Part shown: one piece after another, positions 16,910 through 25,319 of the stretch
How the letters are laid out: each line of letters begins with the position of its first letter
Numbering within the stretch: position 1 is the first letter of the stretch
Notes under the pieces: model-generated
What the model was told of the DNA's origin: nothing
Seen by the model: the letters and a program-made list of their open reading frames with translations, nothing else
Databases searched by the model: none
Translations under genes and position numbers: made by a program
Origin: Clostridiales bacterium
Lineage (GTDB): Bacteria; Bacillota; Clostridia; Lachnospirales; Lachnospiraceae
NCBI GenBank assembly: GCA_022778745.1
Contig: JALFSR010000002.1
Coordinates: 1 to 64,000, forward strand
Length of the DNA stretch: 64,000 nucleotides
Direction of reading: 5' to 3'

Positions 16910-17701
16910 ATGATGTATACTTATAAAATAGGTATTTGTGATGATGAACCGAACTTTTGTGAGCATTTGAAAAAGCTCTTAGCCGCATATCAGAAAGAAA
17001 GCAAAAACCAATTAGGAGTTCGAGTATTTCATCATGGAGAAGATTTATTAAATAGCTTTCCAAATGGAAAATGCCCTTATGATATCTTTCTATTGGATGT
17101 TGATGTTCCAGACGGAATGAATGGGGTGCAGACAGCAAAGAAGATAAGAGAGAAAAATCCAGATGTAATTATTATTTTCATAACGAATTATGAAAAATAT
17201 GCATTAGATGCATATCAGGTAGATGCGATTGATTATCTTGTAAAACCAGTACGATTGGAAGGAGTTCGCAGAGTAATGGCAAAAGCAATTATCCAAGTTG
17301 ATTATGTACTGGATTATCAAAAGTCAGCAAATCGGTATTTACCGATTATTGTGGATTATGACAAAGTAAACGTGGAAATTTCCAAAATTCTTTATATTGA
17401 AAAACGCCGAAATCAAAGCGTAATTCATACAGAAGATGGAGATTATTCCTGTTATGAAACTTTGTCTCAGTTATATGAAAAACTTGATAACAACAAATTC
17501 ATATATGTACATCAGGGATTTATTGTTCAATTTCCCAAAGTAAAGGAAGTAGAAAAAAACTGTGTTTATTTTGCGGGACATATTAGAGTTCCTGTAAGCA
17601 GAAAATATCAAAAAGAAGTACAAGAGAGATTTAAAGAACGCCTTTATCGTCTTAGGGAACAAATGTTAAAAAAAGAAGCTACAGTACCAAAAAAGAGATA
17701 A
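16910..17701 (+). CDS. LytTR-family response regulator (orphan)
   Basis: Two-component regulators of this class bind DNA through a LytTR domain. The receiver (residues 1-125) has the acidic pair in 'ICDDEPNF', the phospho-acceptor Asp in 'IFLLDVDVPDG' and the Lys in 'IDYLVKPV'. The LytTR domain covers about residues 145-245 ('ISKILYIEKRRNQSVIHTEDG...FIYVHQGFIVQFPKVKEV'). No histidine kinase or peptide gene is beside it. The two ATG codons at 16910 lack a clear Shine-Dalgarno sequence, so translation may be coupled to the HPr-like gene. A strong terminator follows. Confidence 0.88.
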   Translation: MMYTYKIGICDDEPNFCEHLKKLLAAYQKESKNQLGVRVFHHGEDLLNSFPNGKCPYDIFLLDVDVPDGMNGVQTAKKIREKNPDVIIIFITNYEKYALDAYQVDAIDYLVKPVRLEGVRRVMAKAIIQVDYVLDYQKSANRYLPIIVDYDKVNVEISKILYIEKRRNQSVIHTEDGDYSCYETLSQLYEKLDNNKFIYVHQGFIVQFPKVKEVEKNCVYFAGHIRVPVSRKYQKEVQERFKERLYRLREQMLKKEATVPKKR

Positions 17702-17708
17702 GAAATAG

Positions 17709-17756
17709 TTGCCGGACAGTAATTGTTTATTCAGTTACTGTTCGGCAATTTATTTA
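17709..17756 (+). terminator. Intrinsic terminator after the LytTR gene
   Basis: TTGCCGGACAGTAA (17709-17722) pairs over 14 bp (one G-U) with TTACTGTTCGGCAA (17735-17748), followed by TTTATTTA. Confidence 0.9.
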
Positions 17757-17903
17757 TGTGAAGGCATGAGGTAAACTGGAATATTTGTATAAAAGTATAA
17801 GTAGGAATAAGATTATGCTAGACAGTTTTTTGAATATTTGATAAAATAAAAGAAAGATTCGTGAAAAATATTGCTGACAATGATTGGCAAGAGAGGAGTA
17901 TCT

Positions 17904-18953
17904 ATGGTTAAAAATTATAAGTGTCCAGGATGCGGTGCTTCCATGGTATATGATGAAGGTACGAATTGTATGGTATGTGAATATTGTGGTACAAAAGTTC
18001 CAGTAGAACAAGCAAAAGAGGAGTCAGAAGCATCAAAGAGACAAAGTTCAGAAACACAAAATATTCAGAGGCAGCAGATGGAAGGAGTAAAAGCATATCA
18101 TTGTCCAAATTGTGGGGCGGAGATTGTAACGGACGCTCATACTGCTGCCACATTTTGCAGTTTCTGTGGAAGTCCATCTATGATGGAAGATCGGCTGAGT
18201 GGATATTATGAGCCCAAATATGTTATTCCATTTCAAATAGATAAAGAACATGCGGTGGAATTGTTTCGTCAATGGACAAAAAAAGGAATCTTTACACCAA
18301 GAAGTTTTTCATCTCAGATACAACTTGATAAAATAACAGGAATGTATGTCCCATATTGGTTATATGATTATCAAGTTAGGACAAAAATGAGTGCGGAAGG
18401 AAAAAATATAAGAACAGAGATTCATGGTGATACCGAATATATTTATACAGATCATTATGATATTTATCGTGATGTAGAGATTGATTATAATCAAATACCC
18501 GTGAATGCTTCTAGTAAGATGTCAAAAGATAAAATGGAGAGACTAGAGCCATTTGATTATAAAGGAATGAAACAGTTTCAAATGCCATATTTGTCTGGAT
18601 TTCAGGCAGAAAAGTATAATCAAACGGAAAAAGAGCTTGAGCCAGAGGCAGAAGTACGGGCAAAACAGTTTGCTTATGAAGAAACGCGAGCGACGATTCA
18701 TGGATATGATGAAGTGGGTTCAGTACATAGTTCTTCCGATGCACAGAAAGAGCGTGCAGAATATGCGATGCTTCCGGTATGGATTTTAAATTATCAATAT
18801 AAAAATAAAGATTGTATGATTACATTGAATGGTCAGACTGGACGTTTAATTGGAAAATTACCGATTAGTACAGTGAAGGTGGCGGCAATATTTATTTGCT
18901 TAACAGCAACTATTTTTCTTCTTATTTTATTGTTAGGAGGGATAATCGGATGA
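17904..18953 (+). CDS. Zinc-ribbon protein with C-terminal membrane anchor
   Basis: The start is ATG 17904 after AGAGGAG. The 349-residue protein opens with two zinc ribbons: CPGC...CEYC (about residues 7-30) and CPNC...CSFC (about 63-85), separated by a Gln/Glu-rich linker. A middle region ('YVIPFQIDKEHAVELFRQWTKKGIFTPRSF', 'GMYVPYWLYDYQV') is conserved in TFIIB-type zinc-ribbon proteins of Firmicutes and has no known biochemical role. The last 23 residues are a membrane helix ('VAAIFICLTATIFLLILLLGGIIG'). Its stop overlaps the start of the TPM-domain gene (ATGA), so the two are translationally coupled and probably work together at the membrane. Confidence 0.8.
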   Translation: MVKNYKCPGCGASMVYDEGTNCMVCEYCGTKVPVEQAKEESEASKRQSSETQNIQRQQMEGVKAYHCPNCGAEIVTDAHTAATFCSFCGSPSMMEDRLSGYYEPKYVIPFQIDKEHAVELFRQWTKKGIFTPRSFSSQIQLDKITGMYVPYWLYDYQVRTKMSAEGKNIRTEIHGDTEYIYTDHYDIYRDVEIDYNQIPVNASSKMSKDKMERLEPFDYKGMKQFQMPYLSGFQAEKYNQTEKELEPEAEVRAKQFAYEETRATIHGYDEVGSVHSSSDAQKERAEYAMLPVWILNYQYKNKDCMITLNGQTGRLIGKLPISTVKVAAIFICLTATIFLLILLLGGIIG

Positions 18954-19774
18954 AACGTTTATTAAGAACAATAGTAATGCTTATTTGTGTATCATTATTC
19001 CTCTGTGGTTATTCAGGAAAAGAGACATATCTTGTTGATGAAGCAGATATATTTGGTGATAAACAGACGGAATTAGAAGATCAGGCAAGAGAGCTTTCTA
19101 GTAAATTAAATGCACAAATTGTTATTATAACATTAGATACAGAACAAGATGGTCAGGAATATGATGATATTGAACGGTTTGGGGAAGAATTTTACCAAGA
19201 ACATGGTTTTGGAGAAGAACAGGGTGGTGTAATGCTGCTGATTGATATGGGACAGCGAAAATATACTGTTGTTTATACAGGCGGATTACTGAACCACAGC
19301 TTAAATAGAGAGATTGCAGATGAAGTTGCAGTTGTCTTAAAACAAAACGACTATGTAGGAGCTGCAAAAAAATATTTGGAGTGTGTGGAAAAGTATGTGA
19401 CAGATTATGAAAATAGTAAGTCCGATTCCAATAATGTGGAAAATAATCTTCAATACGGTAATGAGCATGAATATAATGTAGAAAGAGAGGAGACAAATCC
19501 TGTTAAAGAAATTTTGATTCGCTTTCTTGCTGCAATGGTGATTGCTGGCATTATTGTAGTGATTTTGATTGTAACGAGAAATCATGATGCCAAACCGTCA
19601 GGGAATGTTTATATTGGAGAAAAAGGGGTCAACATATTAAGCAGAAAGGATCGATTTACTCATACAACTGTAGTGACTCGTAAAATAGAGAGGGAATCGG
19701 ATCATTCTGGTTCAAGTAGTTCAGAAAGTTCAGGTGGATCAGAAGATTCAGGAAGTGCTGGTGGTAGTTTTTAG
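18950..19774 (+). CDS. TPM-domain membrane protein with Ser/Gly-rich tail
   Basis: The start ATG 18950 overlaps the previous stop and follows TAGGAGG; the track start at 18896 is not needed. The protein (274 residues) has a signal-like N-terminal helix, a TPM (DUF477) domain at about residues 25-150 ('YLVDEADIFGDKQTELEDQARELSSKLNAQIVIITLD...GVMLLIDMGQRKYTVVYTGG'), a membrane helix ('ILIRFLAAMVIAGIIVVILIV') and a low-complexity end ('SGSSSSESSGGSEDSGSAGGSF'). The Gly/Ser-rich end is typical of TPM proteins, which are implicated in membrane-protein quality control or photosystem repair in other lineages. The role here is unknown. Confidence 0.82.
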   Translation: MKRLLRTIVMLICVSLFLCGYSGKETYLVDEADIFGDKQTELEDQARELSSKLNAQIVIITLDTEQDGQEYDDIERFGEEFYQEHGFGEEQGGVMLLIDMGQRKYTVVYTGGLLNHSLNREIADEVAVVLKQNDYVGAAKKYLECVEKYVTDYENSKSDSNNVENNLQYGNEHEYNVEREETNPVKEILIRFLAAMVIAGIIVVILIVTRNHDAKPSGNVYIGEKGVNILSRKDRFTHTTVVTRKIERESDHSGSSSSESSGGSEDSGSAGGSF

Positions 19775-19829
19775 CTGAATCAGCAGTTCAGTCAGAGAAA
19801 GCAATTAGAAAGTAAAATGAATGTATTTT

Positions 19830-19876
19830 CAGAAAGCTTTCTGTCTATTGACAAAATATATGAAATTATGTATTCT
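19830..19876 (+). promoter_or_regulatory. Promoter of the cyclophilin gene with adjacent palindrome
   Basis: TTGACA (19848-19853) and TATTCT (19871-19876) are 17 bp apart. The perfect palindrome CAGAAAGCTTTCTG (19830-19843) ends five bases before the -35 box and could be an operator or the end hairpin of the TPM gene. The leader to the cyclophilin start is about 185 nt with nothing recognisable. Confidence 0.6.
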
Positions 19877-20068
19877 ATAAAATATATGAAATTTAGTAAA
19901 TTTTACAATACTATAATCAAAAAGTTGTGTATTTTCTAATTGTATGAAGATAGATGAGTTTTTGATGTAAAAATATAAGAAAGCAGCTCAAATAGGGAAG
20001 GCTTTGAATATTTTCAAATAGTATTTGAGAGATTATGATTAAGACGTCATAAGGAAAGGATGATCAAA

Positions 20069-20593
20069 ATGGAAAAAAAGAATCCAGTCGTAACAGTGGA
20101 GATGATGAATGGAGAAGTAATTAAAATTGAGCTTTATCCTGAAGTTGCTCCAAATACAGTTAATAATTTTATCAGTTTAGTAAAGAAAGGATTTTATGAT
20201 GGCGTAACCTTTCACCGTGTTATTGAAGGATTTATGATTCAAGGTGGTGATCCACAAGGAACTGGCATGGGTGGTCCTGGCTATTCGATCAAAGGAGAAT
20301 TCTTGCAGAACGGATTTCCGAACCAATTATCTCATACACCAGGCGTTATTTCTATGGCACGTACGATGGCACCAAATTCAGCAGGAAGTCAATTTTTCAT
20401 TATGCATAAGACATCTCCGCATTTAGATGGAGCATATGCTGCATTTGGAAAAGTAATAGAAGGCATGGATGTTGTAAATAAGATTGCAGAAGTTCGCACA
20501 GATTATCGTGATTGTCCAATGGAAGAACAAAAGATGAAAAAGGTAACAGTAGATACGTTTGGAGTAGATTATCCAGAACCAGAAAAATGCTAA
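20069..20593 (+). CDS. Cyclophilin-type peptidyl-prolyl cis-trans isomerase
   Basis: The enzyme speeds proline isomerisation during protein folding; with no signal peptide it is cytosolic. The core motifs 'VTFHRVIEGFMIQGGDP', 'GYSIKGEF', 'GVISMARTMAPNSAGSQFFIM' and 'LDGAYAAFGKVIEGMDVV' include the catalytic Arg, Phe and Gln residues. Start ATG 20069 is eight bases after AAAGGA; ATG 20060 overlaps that RBS. Length is 174, normal for the single-domain family. Confidence 0.95.
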   Translation: MEKKNPVVTVEMMNGEVIKIELYPEVAPNTVNNFISLVKKGFYDGVTFHRVIEGFMIQGGDPQGTGMGGPGYSIKGEFLQNGFPNQLSHTPGVISMARTMAPNSAGSQFFIMHKTSPHLDGAYAAFGKVIEGMDVVNKIAEVRTDYRDCPMEEQKMKKVTVDTFGVDYPEPEKC

Positions 20594-20598
20594 TTAAT

Positions 20599-20630
20599 AG
20601 AGGGCGCAGTGATATTGCACCCTCTATTTC
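20599..20630. terminator. Terminator between the convergent cyclophilin and plsC genes
   Basis: AGAGGGCGCA and TTGCACCCTCT (20599-20625) form a GC-rich stem with a mismatch, followed by ATTTCATT on the plus strand. It can serve both converging genes. Confidence 0.65.
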
Positions 20631-20631
20631 A

Positions 20632-21363
20632 TTAAAAATCACTCTTTAGCATATGTTCAATGATATGTTGTGTGTAGGAACCGGCAAACTTACGATCTTC
20701 TTTGCTTAATTGCTTGAGATAGATTGGTTTTCCAAATTCTACATAAATATGTTGCGGACGTATTTTCGGCATTTGTTTTTCAAAAATATTCATCGTTCCC
20801 CTCATGGCAACAGGAATGATCGGACATCCTGTTTTATCTGCCATTTTCAAACTTCCTTCTTTAAAAGGAAGAAGTTGTGTTTCATCGGCATTTTTATTGC
20901 GTGTCCCTTCTGGGAAAATCCATATGGAAACGCCATTTTTGATATAGTCGATTCCCTGAAGAATTGTTTTCATTCCTTCTTTTAAATTATCTCGGTCAAG
21001 AAATAGACAATATAATTTACGCATCCAATTACTCAAAAGAGGAACTTTTTCCATTTCTTTTTTTGCTACAAATCCAGTTAATCCAACTACATTAGTATAT
21101 CCGATTAAAATATCAAAGTAGCTTCTGTGATTACCGACGTATAGAACAGGAGTATCAGTTGGAATATTTTCTTTTCCTTTTACAGTAACTTTAACGCCTG
21201 CAATCCAGAGAATAAAGCGAAATATGGTTTGTACCATAGCAAGAGAAATGCGGTCTTTGCATGGTTTATTAAACTTTCCGATAATCCAGAGAATAATCTC
21301 TGCAATAATACCGATGATAAGATATAAAATGACAGTTAATGCAACAAAAATGAAACGAATCAT
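20632..21363 (-). CDS. plsC: 1-acyl-sn-glycerol-3-phosphate acyltransferase
   Basis: The enzyme adds the second acyl chain to lysophosphatidic acid in phospholipid synthesis at the cytoplasmic membrane. The HX4D catalytic motif is in 'GNHRSYFDILIG' and the acceptor-binding motif in 'IFPEGTRNKN', with 'PIIPVAMRGT' further on. The N-terminus is a membrane helix ('FIFVALTVILYLIIGIIAEIIL'). RBS GGAGG precedes ATG 21363. It lies 48 bp downstream of malQ in a minus-strand run pncB-malQ-plsC. Confidence 0.93.
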   Translation of the reverse strand: MIRFIFVALTVILYLIIGIIAEIILWIIGKFNKPCKDRISLAMVQTIFRFILWIAGVKVTVKGKENIPTDTPVLYVGNHRSYFDILIGYTNVVGLTGFVAKKEMEKVPLLSNWMRKLYCLFLDRDNLKEGMKTILQGIDYIKNGVSIWIFPEGTRNKNADETQLLPFKEGSLKMADKTGCPIIPVAMRGTMNIFEKQMPKIRPQHIYVEFGKPIYLKQLSKEDRKFAGSYTQHIIEHMLKSDF

Positions 21364-21411
21364 TGCTTTGCCTCCGATTTTTATAGTTATTTACAAGAAG
21401 AAGTATTCTTT

Positions 21412-23007
21412 TTAGCCTTGACTATTTTTATTTTTTAATGACTCAAGCAGTTCCATAGAGAAAGATGGAATCTCCTCAACAGGTTCTTCTTCTTTTTCAA
21501 CAACTTCTCCACGACCATATAAAAGAGTCATTTCTTTTAATTGTTTTTCCAATTCATTGCTCAGATGAGTAGGACGGAAACGGAATCCCCAGTTACCAGC
21601 GGCGACAGAAGGAGTATTCATACGGCAGTCATTACCAAAGCCAAGTGCATCTTGAATTGGGAAAATACAATAGTTTGCAGTGCTTGACATTGCAGTGCGA
21701 ATCATATCCATATGGATGCAGTTGCCATCTGTGCTGAGATAACGGCGCAGACGATCTCTTTGGGCTGGATTTAAATCTTCATAATACCAGCCAACAGTCG
21801 TTGGATTATCATGTGTACCAGTATAGCAAATACAATTGGATGTAGTGAAGTGGTGAGGAAGTAAATCATTGTCTTCCAGATCAGAAAATGCAAACTGCAG
21901 TACTTTCATACCTGGAAGGTTAAAGTCATCACGTAATTTCTCAACACCTTCTGTAATAATTCCAAGATCTTCTGCCCAAATTGGAAGATGTTTGCCGAAT
22001 ACTTCCTGTATGCGAGAGAATAAATCAGCACCTGGACCTTTGCACCAACATCCGTTTAATGCGGTTGTCTCACCGTATGGAATGGCAAAATATGCTTCAA
22101 ATCCACGGAAATGATCAATGCGCAGGAAATCAACAAATGAAAGCTGACCTTGAATTCGCTTCATCCACCAGTCAAAGTTTGTCTTCTTATGGTAATCCCA
22201 ATCATATAAAGGATTTCCCCATAATTGTCCAGTTGCGGAGAAATAATCTGGTGGAACTCCTGCGACAACAAGCGGATAACCTTTTGCATCTAATAAGAAT
22301 AATTCACGGTTTGCCCATACATCGGCACTGTCCATAGAAACAAAAATTGGAATATCACCAATAATTTTAATTCCCTTTGAATTAGCATATTCGCGTAATT
22401 GTTTCCATTGACGGAAAAATAAAAACTGAATGAATTTGTAGTAGGAAATTGAATCAGCTAATTGATTGGACCACTTTGCCTTTACTTCTGGAGTAGGATC
22501 TCGTAAGTCATCGTTCCATTCCAGCCAAGCCGCACCGCCATGAGCATCTTTTCCAGCCATAAACAATGCATAGTCATCAAGCCAGCTGGCTTCTTCTTTA
22601 CAAAATTGTTCATAATCTGCTTCTAAGGAAGTATTATAATGCAGAAGAAAATGCTGATGAGCAATTTTTAGTAATTCTGTCTTAACTGGAATTACATAAC
22701 CGTAATCAACATGATCTGGATTAAAGTTAGGTACTTTGAAAAAGTCAGGTCCAGCCAATAAGTTATCTTGAATTAATAATTCAGGGCTGATTAAAAGTGG
22801 CTGACCTGCGAATGCAGAAAATGCTTGGTAAGGAGAATCTCCATAACCAGTTGGCCCAAGAGGAAGGACTTGCCAAAGTTTTTGACCTGCGTTTACTAAA
22901 AAGTCAACGAAATCATAAGCGCCTTTTCCAAAGTCGCCAATTCCATAGCGGGATGGAAAGCTGGTCGGATGTGCCAAAATTCCAGAAAAACGTTCTTGTA
23001 CTTTCAT
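21412..23007 (-). CDS. malQ: 4-alpha-glucanotransferase
   Basis: Amylomaltase (GH77) transfers alpha-1,4-glucan segments and is used in maltodextrin or glycogen metabolism. 'SGILAHPTSFPSRYGIGDFG' at the N-terminus, 'GDIPIFVSMDSADVW', 'FLRIDHFRGFEAYFAIP' (nucleophile Asp), 'IWAEDLGIIT' (acid/base Glu) and 'CYTGTHDNPTTVGWY' (third carboxylate) are all present. Length (531) is standard for the compact bacterial form. AGGAGG precedes ATG 23007, ten bases from the pncB stop, so it is co-transcribed with pncB. No other glycogen gene is adjacent. Confidence 0.95.
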   Translation of the reverse strand: MKVQERFSGILAHPTSFPSRYGIGDFGKGAYDFVDFLVNAGQKLWQVLPLGPTGYGDSPYQAFSAFAGQPLLISPELLIQDNLLAGPDFFKVPNFNPDHVDYGYVIPVKTELLKIAHQHFLLHYNTSLEADYEQFCKEEASWLDDYALFMAGKDAHGGAAWLEWNDDLRDPTPEVKAKWSNQLADSISYYKFIQFLFFRQWKQLREYANSKGIKIIGDIPIFVSMDSADVWANRELFLLDAKGYPLVVAGVPPDYFSATGQLWGNPLYDWDYHKKTNFDWWMKRIQGQLSFVDFLRIDHFRGFEAYFAIPYGETTALNGCWCKGPGADLFSRIQEVFGKHLPIWAEDLGIITEGVEKLRDDFNLPGMKVLQFAFSDLEDNDLLPHHFTTSNCICYTGTHDNPTTVGWYYEDLNPAQRDRLRRYLSTDGNCIHMDMIRTAMSSTANYCIFPIQDALGFGNDCRMNTPSVAAGNWGFRFRPTHLSNELEKQLKEMTLLYGRGEVVEKEEEPVEEIPSFSMELLESLKNKNSQG

Positions 23008-23017
23008 TAAGAACCTC

Positions 23018-24475
23018 CTATTTTTTCTTTTTTGTCATTTCATCTAACAGCTTGTTTTTCAGCTGATAAAGTTTATTTGAAAGGTCAATATGAACCTTAT
23101 GCGGATTGATGAGACGGCGTGTTTCTGGCCATAATGTCTCAAGTTCTTGTTTACAGTATGCCTGAATTTCCATTACGGATGGACTTTGATAAACACATTG
23201 ACCGTTAATGAAAATTGGAACAAGAAGTTCTTTTACCCAATAGCAGTTTGGCTCCAAATAAGTTCGTTTCCATGTATCAATTGGGTCAAACAGAGTTAAT
23301 GGTTGAGAACAGTCTATCTCTTCGTCAGCAAGACAGATTAAATCCGCAATAATTTTATTATTTGTACGGTCATAAATACGATAAATTGTTTTATTTCCTG
23401 GATTTGTTACTTTTTCTGTATTCTCAGAAAGCTTGATTTTTGGAATATAACGCTTTGTTTCCAAATCTTGAATCGCAGCAAGCTTATATACGCCGCCAAA
23501 TGCCGGACAGTCTTTGGAAGTAATCAAATTTGTTCCTACGCCCCAGGAGTTAATCGCAGCTCCTTGATTTTTCAAACTATTAATTAAATATTCATCCAAA
23601 TCACTCGATGCAGAAATAACTGCATCAGTAAATCCAGCAGCATCCAACATCTTCTTTGCCTCTTTGGATAAATAAGCAAGGTCGCCACTGTCAAGACGGA
23701 TTCCATAAAAAGTGAGCGGAATACCAGCATCCCGCATCTCAGAAAATACTTGAATTGCGTGAGGAACACCGGAACGAAGAGTATCATACGTATCGACTAG
23801 TAAAATACATGCCGATGGATAAAGCTGTGCATACGTGCGAAATGCAGAGAGTTCATCTGGAAAACTCATAATCCAGCTATGTGCATGTGTTCCTTTGACA
23901 GGGACATTAAACATCTGTCCAGCAAGAACATTTGATGTTCCGATACATCCTGCAATCATAGCTGCTCTCGCACCATAAATTCCAGCATCTGGTCCTTGCG
24001 CACGGCGAAGTCCAAACTCCATAACACCATCATTTTGTGCTGCATGGACAATTCGAGCCGTTTTTGTAGCAATTAAGCTTTGATGATTAATAATATTCAA
24101 TACTGCAGTTTCAATTAACTGAGCTTCCATAATTGGAGCAATTACTTTAACCATTGGCTCCTTTGGAAACATAACACTGCCTTCTGGAATCGCATAAATA
24201 TCTCCTGTGAAGTGATAACTTCTCAGATAGTCTAAAAAAGATTCCGTAAAAAATTCAGTATTTCTTAAATATTCGATGTCATCATAATTAAAAGAAAGCT
24301 CTTTAATGTACTGAATGATCTGATCCAAACCCGCACAAACTGCAAACCCGTTATCACAAGGATTTTTACGATAAAAGGCATCAAATACAACCCGTTCATT
24401 GTTGCCTTGCATAAAATATCCCTGCATCATAGTTAACTCATAAAGATCAGTTAATAAAGTAAGATTTCTGCTCAT
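23018..24475 (-). CDS. pncB: Nicotinate phosphoribosyltransferase
   Basis: The enzyme makes nicotinate mononucleotide from nicotinate and PRPP in NAD salvage. The N-terminus 'LLTDLYELTMMQGYFMQG' and the phosphoribosyl-binding region ('FGLRRAQGPDAGIYGARAAMIAGC', 'GIRLDSGDLAYLSKEAKKML', 'NSWGVGTNLITSKDCPAFGGVYKL') are characteristic. Length is 485. It is the first gene of the minus-strand pncB-malQ-plsC unit, with a promoter at 24633-24660 and a leader of about 150 nt that contains no riboswitch I recognise. Confidence 0.95.
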   Translation of the reverse strand: MSRNLTLLTDLYELTMMQGYFMQGNNERVVFDAFYRKNPCDNGFAVCAGLDQIIQYIKELSFNYDDIEYLRNTEFFTESFLDYLRSYHFTGDIYAIPEGSVMFPKEPMVKVIAPIMEAQLIETAVLNIINHQSLIATKTARIVHAAQNDGVMEFGLRRAQGPDAGIYGARAAMIAGCIGTSNVLAGQMFNVPVKGTHAHSWIMSFPDELSAFRTYAQLYPSACILLVDTYDTLRSGVPHAIQVFSEMRDAGIPLTFYGIRLDSGDLAYLSKEAKKMLDAAGFTDAVISASSDLDEYLINSLKNQGAAINSWGVGTNLITSKDCPAFGGVYKLAAIQDLETKRYIPKIKLSENTEKVTNPGNKTIYRIYDRTNNKIIADLICLADEEIDCSQPLTLFDPIDTWKRTYLEPNCYWVKELLVPIFINGQCVYQSPSVMEIQAYCKQELETLWPETRRLINPHKVHIDLSNKLYQLKNKLLDEMTKKKK

Positions 24476-24632
24476 AATTTTGCCTCATCATTATCTGGAA
24501 CGCTTCATAAAAGATAGAAATGATTCGTTCACGTAATAGTTTTCACTGGAGATTAAACAAAATACCCCAGACGACCTCTGATTAGTCACAAATGATAAAA
24601 TTATTTATGAATATGAGGTGTTTGTACATTTA

Positions 24633-24660
24633 TTATAACATATCCTTAAAAATATGCAAT
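24633..24660 (-). promoter_or_regulatory. Putative promoter of pncB
   Basis: On the minus strand TTGCAT (24655-24660) and TATAAT (24633-24638) are 16 bp apart. Confidence 0.55.
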
Positions 24661-24684
24661 GCGTATGAGCAAAATTTTATACTC

Positions 24685-25146
24685 TTACAGAGAATCATCG
24701 GCACATCGAATAGAAATATTGGAGAGACATGCACGGGCTTTTACATAAAGTTGAGGAATATCAGTATCCATATAACGTCCTGTCAATGCAGCGCAGTTTC
24801 CAAGAAATGACTGGCTTTCTAGTACAACATTTACATTGGAAGGTATTGTAATTGTTAATGCACTCATATAGGCATCACATGTTAGATAGGAAGTTTGTGC
24901 AAATTGTAAATTACTGATATCATACACGATGGCACTGCATGTTGCCTTTATGATTCCATTTTGAAAGAGTTCTGGTTCAAATTCAACGATAGTACGAGCT
25001 GATTTCTTTACTAATTGGCTATGACTGTAACCTGCTACAGGAACGGATTCTTTTAGCCGACTTTTTGTTAAAAAAGCAATGCTGGCTGCAGCAATTGCTG
25101 TAAAAGAAGAACAAAAAATGGCAAGTGTTCGCTTTCCCTTTTTCAT
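24685..25146 (-). CDS. Membrane-anchored protein with a LiaF C-terminal-like beta domain
   Basis: The 153-residue product has an N-terminal membrane helix ('AIFCSSFTAIAAASIAFL') and, from about residue 85, a repetitive beta pattern ('MSALTITIPSNVNVVLESQSFLGNCAALTG...PQLYVKARACLSNISI'). That pattern resembles the C-terminal domain of LiaF and DUF2154 proteins, which sense cell-envelope stress. No liaRS genes are adjacent, and the four-helix membrane part of LiaF is absent. The assignment is by pattern only. Start ATG 25146 follows AAAGGAAA. Confidence 0.6.
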   Translation of the reverse strand: MKKGKRTLAIFCSSFTAIAAASIAFLTKSRLKESVPVAGYSHSQLVKKSARTIVEFEPELFQNGIIKATCSAIVYDISNLQFAQTSYLTCDAYMSALTITIPSNVNVVLESQSFLGNCAALTGRYMDTDIPQLYVKARACLSNISIRCADDSL

Positions 25147-25319
25147 ATTAAAATTTTCCTTTCCGTATTTATGATAATTTTAGTATGAGTGGATTTGGGA
25201 AAAAAGTCAAGATAAAAAGTTTGTAAAATAAAAGTAAAAAATCATCTGGAAAAATAGAATGCATTGTGATAACATAGAGTGATAAACACAGAGGAATAGA
25301 AGAAAGGGAGGAATCATTC

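Noticed and set aside
19980-19994. CAGCTCAAATAG shared with 3635-3646
   Set aside because: A 12-base match in AT-rich intergenic DNA with no shared flanks is not enough to call a repeat.
24476-24684. NAD-sensing riboswitch or NiaR box in the pncB leader
   Set aside because: I could not find a recognisable aptamer or a convincing operator in the 150-nt leader.
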